From Plakobranchus ocellatus (Eukaryota; Mollusca; Gastropoda; Plakobranchidae): a stretch of DNA of 27,622 bases. Position 1 is the first letter of the stretch. Each line of letters opens with the position of its first letter. The position numbers and the translations under genes are program-made. The notes beneath the pieces were generated by a model. That model had not been told where the DNA came from. It did not search any database and was given only the letters and a program-made list of their open reading frames with translations. The stretch spans positions 14,650 to 42,271 of the forward strand of contig BLXT01008389.1 of NCBI GenBank assembly GCA_019648995.1, given 5' to 3'. Below are positions 22,301-27,622 of this stretch, in pieces.

Positions 22301-25300
22301 TAGGAAAAAAAAAAAACTTTCACAATCACCGTGCATGCATCTTGCAGGCTAAAGAGAGGTTGGGGTGGGTGGGCAAACCTATCTGTCCAGTGCATAGCTG
22401 ATGCACATTCCTAGGCCTGGCTATCACTAACTATTGACGTGTTGACGGTCAGTTGTTCACTCTGTGATGTCACTCACCTGGACTAGGGTTTATTTTTTTC
22501 AACAGATTTATCTTTGTGAGGAAAGCAAATACAAACATTCTGATGGCAAATTTGAAATCAGCAAGCATGAATTAAGGGACTCTTTACAGAAGAATTTCAA
22601 TTTTATTTTTTTAGAAATAAACAATTTTGCAATTTTGGGATACATTTTTCCCCCATTTTTAATCTGTGAACTTTTTGTCAATGGTTTAGTTAAACTTAAT
22701 TGTCTAGACTTTGAGACTAACTATATGCGTAAAATCTTAGAAGTCTACAGGAGTTGATCTTACTAGAGTTTTGCAAATGTGCTAATATAGACCCCGCATT
22801 GAACTTCAAGGCTCTGCGCAAGACTGTCTCTGATTGACGCTATGCTCTAGCCATTGTCAGTTCTGTGATAATTATGACCTTTTTTTGCTTATAGATCTAA
22901 AACTAAGTATTCAGTTAGGCCTAAATTGCGCCGATTTAGACTGAAACTGATATCCTCTACACTTTCCCCCGCCCTAAAGGTACACCTGTATGATTTAAGG
23001 CACTTAAAAAAAATTGAATTAAGTTAAATTGAATGTTTTTTTTTTTTTTTTTTTTGTTCAATCAGCGTCAGTTCTCGCCATGTTCAGGTTTGTTCAGCTT
23101 TTTTATCTAATGTTCCCCATTTTTGCCCTTGATGCTCCTCAAAAGTTTTTTTAAGGGTAAGCATGTCTGCATAAATGTAGTGGTTTAATGTCCTATCATA
23201 CAGTACTATGCTAATTGTATTGATTTTTTTTTTATGTTTTTCATTCTCTTAAGATCTGGACCAAGAATTTGGCATGTTTCAGCATGTAACATCTCTTGTC
23301 ACCTCTCGACCTCTGAGGCGTAAGCATATATCAAGACTGGAGGCAGGAGACTGTGGTGATTTGACTGAGAGTCAATTAGAAAATAGAGAAGCCATTTTCA
23401 CTCCCATTACTTGCAGGTCACCTAGACAAAAAAAATACTCAGATTTTGAAACTGAAATGGCATCCTTAAGTAAAAAAAAAACGGGAGAAGATAACATACA
23501 AAATCTTTTAGAGAATATGGATACAAATACAAACGAAGAGGCATTTGTAGGATGTGAAGAAGAAACAGAAGAGGACCTGCATGGAACAATCACTATTCCA
23601 GTAAAGAAAAACAATATAAAAGGATGTAATGAAAAAGCTCAAAAGACCTTCACAAAAACTGCTTCACTGCAGGTCTTGAAATCACCTTCTCTATATATTC
23701 GCAATGAATTTGAGCTAGTGAATGCACACAAGCAGTGGCTAGAAAAGACTGATGGGGTTTCACAAAAATCTGAGGTTGAAGCTCCTGCTGCTACTTTGCA
23801 CTTGCCTGAAAATGACAGCTGTGAACAGACAACTCATACCATAAAAGATATGGAACTTACTATGGGAGTCTTTGATGAAGTACAAGACCAAGAAAAAATG
23901 GTATTTACTTCATGGCCTTGCACTGATACACAGCTAGCCAAACAGAGCAATCAAAGCTCTATACCCAAAGAACCACACCCAGACAGTTTTTCACAAGCTT
24001 CTCAACCCACTTCTGTTTCTCTTGAAAATTCTGAAGAAGATAAACATTCACGGAAAGAAAAGTCTATGTTCTTACAAAGTAGATCTCGTCAACGACACAA
24101 CAGTGGCATGTGCAGTGATGATAACATGTCTGACTTTGATAACCACACAGAAAGCACTTCAATTCCAGATGGAGTAACAATGCATGTTAAGAAGGGAGGA
24201 AAGTTGATGTTTGCTGTTGGTCGTAAAGGTGCAGATGGGTCACGGCCAAGCGTCCCTTTACCTATTCGAGCTCGTTCAAAACCAAAAAAGGCAGGGAAGT
24301 CTGAATGCTTAGAACAGTCTGTTGGAGTGCAGAATGAAGAAAAGGCACAGACCATATTTGATTTCCATGATAAGACACCAAAGGGTTTGCAGCAAAAGCA
24401 GGAGCAAACTTCCATGTCTGTCTTCAGTCTCTCAGCAGATGAATCAGTTTTTTCACCTTTGGGATCTTTAAACAAACTACGCAAGGCAAACAAAGAGAAG
24501 AGTTCAGAAGAAAATTCAGTAGAATTGTCAAAGGAAACATTTCAAAATGATGGTAATGAATGTGAAACTGAATCTCAGTCGCCCAGAATTGCAAGGAGTG
24601 AAAGTGTGTCTCGCTTCCGAGGCAGGTCAAGAAGAAAACAGTTTGAAGAGGCTGACAAGCATGATGTCTCCTCAGAGTCTGAAAGCCTAACCAAAGACGG
24701 AAGTAAAAGAAATACTTCAAAAGTAGAAGTTAGGCCTGCAGCTGAAAGCGCAAAACCTGATGTGCCTTGGTGTCCAAATAAAAATTTCAGCACTTTAGTG
24801 GGTCAAGTTTATTGTGAACCTTTGAAAGGCAGCCCGGAAGTTAAAACTAGATACAGAACTCGATCCCAGTCTAGAGGAAGAACCAGCAGTAGGCAGTCAC
24901 CAGAGAGTGCTAAGAAAGTGAGGTCCAAGAGCATTGCATCTGATACCAGAAGGAAGAGAAATGAGAGAGACAACAGCATAGAAGGAAATCTTGAAGACAA
25001 TCTAGAATATCCAGAAAAAGAGAAGTCATCACTGAGAGATTCAGCCTTTGGAAAACCTGTATTATCCTCAGCTAATAATGCAAAAATTTTATTCGAAGGG
25101 AATGAAGCTGACAAAAGAAAAAGCAGGCCAACTGTAAGGGGCAAGGGACCCTCAGACAATTCACTTAAATGCGATGTCAAGAACAAGGCTCCAGTTTCTT
25201 CTGCAGCCGATAGAGACAACATAGAATTTGATGCACATGTTTTAGATGAGGCAAAAGCAAACATTTCCCCAGAAGGCATCATTTACAGAGAGGGTCTTGA

Positions 25301-26503
25301 ATATAGTTTAGAATCAAATAATATGAATAGACTGCCAACTACCTATGATAAAAGTTTGGAAAGATCATCAGCAGTTAAGGATAATGTGTTGACAGTGAAA
25401 AAGGATCAAGAGGGTGATGGGAAAAGTAAGGATGCAACAAAAGATAGCAGAGTTAGAAGTAGATCTCATGAAACTGCTGCAAAGCAACTTGTGTCACCAG
25501 CAACAAAAAAAGGCTTGACTTTCAAAACTGAAAAACATCTTTTTAACAAGCTATCCAATTCTTCCAACAAAGAATTCGAAAAAAGTGAAGAGCCTGCTTT
25601 GCAGCAAACTGCTTTTGGTCCAGTATTAGATGAAGATAAAACTGCAGATGAGACAAAGTTAAAGAACAGGAAGGGAGAAATCATAAGACGAAGGTTAGCC
25701 TCCAGTCAGGGGCGAAGCATTTACAAAACAAAGGCTGAACAGGCTTTAGCAAAATCTGTCTCTGGTAACAGGCAGCTGGAATCAAGTATGTACAATGAGG
25801 AAACTGGTCAGGGGAAAGGGTTAAATGGAGCAATTGAAATGGAGAAAGATTCAGGTGATGGGACCTGTCTCTTTTCTGAAATAGAACCAAATCATTTGCC
25901 TGTTGACGCAAAAAAAGCAGAAGTTAGATACGGAGATAAGAAACGGACTGAGAATACAGGTATTCCTCAGCATAAAGGAAGGCTTTGTATGAAGAATGGA
26001 AAGGAGATTGTCATTGAAATTTCCAACACTACAGAAAAAATCTCATTGTGCAATACTCAAACAAAGAGCAATACAAAACAAATTAGTAGTCCTTGTGAAG
26101 CGGAGAAAGATGCAAACCTTGTTGCAGCCTCCTCTAGTCCGTTAGCTAAAACTAGTTCTAAAGACAGACAAAAAGGAAAATTGCTGAAAAATACAGGGAA
26201 GAAGACAGGAACACAGAAAAGTGATTATGAAAGGCGAACTACTTCAGGAAAGGTTTGTTTGCATGGTCAAGCATTATTTAGAAAAAATCAATTTTAAAAG
26301 TTCGGATATTTTCAAAATGGTTTATATTTTTGTTCATACAGGGCTTTCCCTAACTTTGTTAATGCTTTGTTAGGCAAGTTAAAGTTCATATTACATTTAT
26401 TTTTTCATAGTTTAGATGGAAAGTGATTTGTGCAATGTGCCTAAAAGTAAAACATTCTCCTGAAAGTTAAATATTTTTGGAAGTTTAAAAAAAAAGTTAT
26501 TTT

Positions 26504-26559
<56 letters not shown>

Positions 26560-27573
26560 ATAGAAATAATGGCCTTTGTATTTGCATGTTTAATAGATTT
26601 ATTACCAAAAAGGTACAATAATTTCAGTATTAGAGTTCCCAAAAAGTTTTCTTTGTCTTTGATGTATGAATTTTTTTTACAACATAATTGTAAAATTTTT
26701 ACCTTTGAAAAGCCATAAATATTAAAAGTTTAATTTTATAGATCGATATTTGTTGGCCTGTATTTTTTTTTTTTGAACTGTTCAGTAATTATTTTTTTAT
26801 GTAAATTTTACAGGAATCAACAGAATCAGAAATGTGCTTGAACAATCAAGACAAGAGCCATCATCATCCTAAATTATCTTCACCAGACACAGGTTCTAAC
26901 GCTGAGTGCAGCAGACTGCTTCACACTGATCAGTGGCAGAGTAGTGATATTTCAGATCAAAAGATACTTGTTGGTGGGTCTCAGACTGTTGATCAGAAAG
27001 CATGTTCAATTGATGCTACCAATGAGATGAATGATAGTGTGGATCTGATTGATTATGATCAGAGATCTGACAAGAAAGACTTACAATCTCAAGATGTGCC
27101 AGCAGCCCTTAAGAATAGTCATAATAAAGTACCAAAAATTTCAAAGATTGTGAAGAGTAGAGCAGTTCTTTTCAACTTTACTACAGATCCTGATAGTTCA
27201 AGGTGAGTTTTTTTTTTATTTTTGTGATTTTTGCTGTCCCTTTAATAACCCCAAAGAGAAAAGGATGTAAAGCAGGTCCTTATAAATCTTTAGATCAGTT
27301 CACAGTGGGTTAAAACTTGGTAGTTGTTTTTTTAAATAGTTTTTTATCAAAACTATTTTTACAATATTTGATTGATATGTACTAAGTAATGAGGGATGAG
27401 ATTCTCTGTTTTATTGGGGTTTTTTTTTTGTTTTTTTGTTTTATTTTGTTTCTGTTAGTAAGCATTTGACAACAATTTATCGTGATCTTTTCTTTCAGCA
27501 GTCATGTTCATTCTGAAGGGCGGAAAAGGCGAGCAGCTTCAAATGTCAACTATGCTGCACCTCCTTTAAACAG
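13159..27573 (+). CDS. SGO: Shugoshin, protector of centromeric cohesin (3' partial, seven coding exons)
   Basis: Joined exons 13159-13309, 13470-13684, 14863-15107, 20605-20717, 23254-26252, 26814-27202 and 27499-27573 give one open frame of 1395 codons plus two bases. All junctions are GT-AG and all phases agree. Two family hallmarks are present. The first is an N-terminal coiled coil (residues about 52-140, NLTSNVRTLQANNRSLAIRV and on), the region that in this family dimerises and binds PP2A-B56. The second is the C-terminal basic SGO motif (residues 1378-1395, GRKRRAASNVNYAAPPLN), which binds phosphorylated histone H2A. The middle is long, charged and disordered, as is usual. At over 1400 residues it is nearer the size of vertebrate SGO2 than SGO1. 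Shugoshin acts at the inner centromere, where it keeps cohesin dephosphorylated until anaphase. The remaining C-terminus lies beyond the right edge. Confidence 0.93.
13470..13684 (+). CDS. SGO: Shugoshin exon 2: conserved N-terminal coiled coil (residues 51-122)
   Basis: The acceptor is TTTCTCTTTCTCAG|TAAACC and the donor TATCAG|GTTAGT. The peptide has heptad-spaced hydrophobics in VRTLQANNRSLAIRVEKLRG and LRQNHNLNERILELERQL, with the N-x-x-L spacing typical of the shugoshin coiled coil. In the family this parallel coiled coil contacts the PP2A-B56 phosphatase. It is the strongest single piece of evidence for the gene identity. Confidence 0.93.
13685..14862 (+). other. SGO: Shugoshin intron 2
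   Basis: An AT-rich 1.2 kb intron with a pyrimidine-rich 3' end. No repeats with defined ends and no internal coding signal were seen. Confidence 0.75.
14863..15107 (+). CDS. SGO: Shugoshin exon 3 (residues 123-203)
   Basis: The acceptor is TTTTCAAACTACAG|GCCAAG. The chosen donor, TTATGG|GTATGAG, leaves two bases, exactly what exon 4 needs. The first third (AKLQKMQSQLELLISNAS) continues the coiled coil; the rest is polar with RRSTRSS and TPR/TPQ sites. The frame stays open 101 bases past the donor to a TAA at 15208-15210, so retention of intron 3 would give a short protein of about 237 residues. Confidence 0.82.
16706..17276. mobile_element. piggyBac-like miniature element (TTAA-flanked)
   Basis: The left end TTAACTCATTGTGCCCT (16706-16722) and the reverse complement of the right end, TTAACTGATTCTACCCT (17260-17276), match at 14 of 17 bases and include the TTAA duplication. 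The 571 bp interior has sub-terminal repeats. GACCAAGCACG occurs twice near the left end and a related inverted copy (GTGCTGGACAGCCAG region) lies near the right. There is no transposase frame. The right end shares AATCAGTTAA with the element at 9803-10771, so the two may have used the same transposase. Confidence 0.68.
18291..18500 (+). CDS. 69-codon ORF inside the 1.1 kb transposon, function unknown
   Basis: The ORF runs ATG to TAA with an even amino-acid mix, unlike the low-complexity frames around it. It contains NASECYQDSYKAFNAAHPSL, then SPWTILKKEIEEG and a lysine- and leucine-rich end (LKLKASKLLHKI) that could be a helix. The codons look used rather than random. It may be a remnant of the parent element's protein or a captured host fragment. 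I do not recognise it, and it may not be expressed. Confidence 0.4.
   Translation: MVMNASECYQDSYKAFNAAHPSLKGSKILEKANSPWTILKKEIEEGSVINFNDQMNALKLKASKLLHKI
18662..18680. repeat. G homopolymer tract
   Basis: A run of about 15 G between CAACT and TCAAG inside the 1.1 kb transposon, which also has shorter G-rich strings at 18070-18125. It is prone to sequencing error. Confidence 0.9.
19600..20290 (-). pseudogene. Decayed protein-coding relic (probably transposon- or retrocopy-derived)
   Basis: On the minus strand several open stretches with natural amino-acid composition follow one another, broken by stops and at least one frame change. They are 20215-20036 (60 codons, with NGGYFNTSYRRFISESF), 19995-19927 (LARYLPLESFGFGSKHHN) and 19923-19741 (61 codons, with DYVHKWLPTLKILFMSVLKL and later RMRLYREHM). 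Beyond the stop at 19738-19740 a further readable stretch follows. The pattern is that of an inactivated gene inserted in the intron. I cannot name the family, and the borders are not defined. Confidence 0.45.
20605..20717 (+). CDS. SGO: Shugoshin exon 4 (residues 204-241)
   Basis: The acceptor is CTGTTTTTATAG|GCAAGA and the donor CCTCAAG|GTTTGG. The peptide is acidic (SPEVLDEGYMQELSQVVESS and on). Its start phase matches exon 3 and its end phase matches exon 5, which is the main evidence for including it. The intron before it is 5.5 kb and full of transposons. Confidence 0.82.
21107..21351. mobile_element. hAT-like miniature inverted-repeat element
   Basis: The element begins CAGGCATGGGAATGG and ends CAATTCCCATGTCTG. 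The ends are inverted matches over about 13 bases with one mismatch. Both are flanked by ATTAAT (21101-21106 and 21352-21357). CAGG-type ends are typical of hAT transposons, but an 8-base target duplication is not clear. Because ATTAAT contains TTAA, a piggyBac-type insertion is the alternative. At 245 bp it has no coding capacity. Confidence 0.65.
22464..22757 (+). other. 97-codon open frame in intron 4, of unknown origin
   Basis: The frame has fairly natural composition (ESKYKHSDGKFEISKHELRD, then a hydrophobic stretch). A TTTTTTTCAACAG acceptor-like sequence precedes ATTTATC at 22506. Its phase does not fit between shugoshin exons 4 and 5 (a stop would follow at once) and no good donor was seen, so I do not include it in the gene. 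It could be a transposon remnant or chance. Confidence 0.25.
23254..26252 (+). CDS. SGO: Shugoshin exon 5: 1000-residue disordered middle region (residues 242-1241)
   Basis: The acceptor is CATTCTCTTAAG|ATCTGG and the donor GGAAAG|GTTTGT. This single exon is open for almost 3 kb, which by itself proves coding. The sequence is rich in K, E, S and N and predicted disordered. It has repeated basic clusters (SRSRQRH, PIRARSKPKK, RFRGRSRRKQ, RYRTRSQSRGR, RVRSRSHE), at least eight SP sites, an FDF tripeptide in IFDFHDKTPKG, and a PSVPL pentapeptide at 24246-24260 (residues 573-577) that fits the PxVxL HP1-binding consensus. Very long central exons are also seen in vertebrate SGO2. A run of ten A at 23472-23481 encodes KKK and is a likely slippage site. 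Confidence 0.95.
26253..26813 (+). other. SGO: Shugoshin intron 5 with long poly-T tract
   Basis: A 561-base intron. A run of 52 uninterrupted T lies at 26506-26557, reading as poly-A on the minus strand. It could be the tail of a minus-strand retroposed copy, but no body or target duplication was recognised beside it. Confidence 0.75.
26506..26557. repeat. Poly-T tract (52 bases)
   Basis: An uninterrupted homopolymer whose true length is uncertain in any assembly. It makes the adjacent poly-lysine minus-strand frame an artefact. Confidence 0.97.
26814..27202 (+). CDS. SGO: Shugoshin exon 6 (residues 1242-1370)
   Basis: The acceptor is GTAAATTTTACAG|GAATCA and the donor AGTTCAAG|GTGAGTT. 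Starting in phase 0 it continues the frame of exon 5 exactly. The peptide is polar and acidic, with SPDTGS and the stretch KVPKISKIVKSRAVLFNFTT just before the C-terminal motif. That last segment is more hydrophobic and basic than its surroundings and may be functionally important. Confidence 0.88.
27499..27573 (+). CDS. SGO: Shugoshin exon 7: start of the C-terminal SGO basic motif (residues 1371-1395)
   Basis: The acceptor is TCTTTTCTTTCAG|CAG and the donor AAACAG|GTAACA. The peptide GRKRRAASNVNYAAPPLN matches the conserved shugoshin C-terminal motif in pattern (basic run, then V-x-Y-x-x-P-x-L-N). In the family this motif binds histone H2A phosphorylated by Bub1. The acceptor is a CAGCAG tandem; both choices keep the frame and differ by one serine. 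The motif should continue with basic residues in the next exon, outside the window. Confidence 0.92.
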
Positions 27574-27622
27574 GTAACAATGTTTGAAACACTCTAGTCT
27601 AAAGCCTGTTAAAAAAAAAAAA

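Larger units (their letters stand above)
20718..23253 (+). other. SGO: Shugoshin intron 4 (2.5 kb)
   Basis: This intron holds the hAT-like miniature element at 21107-21351 and the 97-codon open frame at 22464-22757. Poly-T runs occur at about 21810-21825 and 23037-23055. The remainder shows no feature I can support. Confidence 0.7.

Noticed and set aside
23372..25911. Several minus-strand frames of 70-157 codons within shugoshin exon 5
   Set aside because: They are antisense shadows of a proven 3 kb coding exon, with S/L/F-rich composition expected from the reverse of K/E/S-rich coding.
26412..26642. Minus-strand frame with a long poly-lysine run
   Set aside because: It is a translation of the 52-base homopolymer tract.

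Overview
The window is AT-rich metazoan nuclear DNA. It has spliced genes with GT-AG introns, long AT-rich introns, TA/TC/TAC microsatellites and several kinds of degraded or non-autonomous transposons. The many AGATCT/TAGATC palindromic repeats and general texture remind me of gastropod molluscs, but that lineage guess is an inference and no marker gene here proves it.

Two protein-coding genes are supported. On the minus strand (about 9551 down to 896) I assembled a seven-exon gene whose splice sites and codon phases all agree. It encodes at least 260 residues of a basic, hydrophilic protein that I cannot assign to any family. Its first coding exon has a good start context at 9549-9551, and its 3' end was not resolved or lies beyond the left edge.

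On the plus strand (13156 to beyond 27573) lies a shugoshin gene, the centromeric cohesin protector. Seven coding exons were assembled with consistent phases (1395 complete codons). They hold an N-terminal shugoshin coiled coil (exons 2-3), one very long exon of about 1000 codons (23254-26252) with basic RxRS-type clusters, SP sites and a PxVxL HP1-binding-type motif, and the start of the C-terminal basic SGO motif in exon 7. The last exon or exons and stop codon lie to the right of the window, and a 5' non-coding exon was not located.

The two genes point away from each other. The 3.6 kb between them is a nest of mobile DNA: a piggyBac-like TTAA-flanked element (9803-10771) directly beside a minus-strand LTR with primer-binding site, TATA box and polyadenylation signal (10831-11496). 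Shugoshin intron 3 (5.5 kb) carries a second piggyBac-like element (16706-17276), a 1.1 kb element with palindrome-forming inverted ends and a 69-codon internal ORF (17840-18938), and a decayed minus-strand coding relic (about 19.6-20.3 kb). Intron 4 holds a 245 bp hAT-like miniature element (21107-21351) and a 97-codon ORF of unknown origin. No rRNA, tRNA, CRISPR or prokaryotic features were seen.
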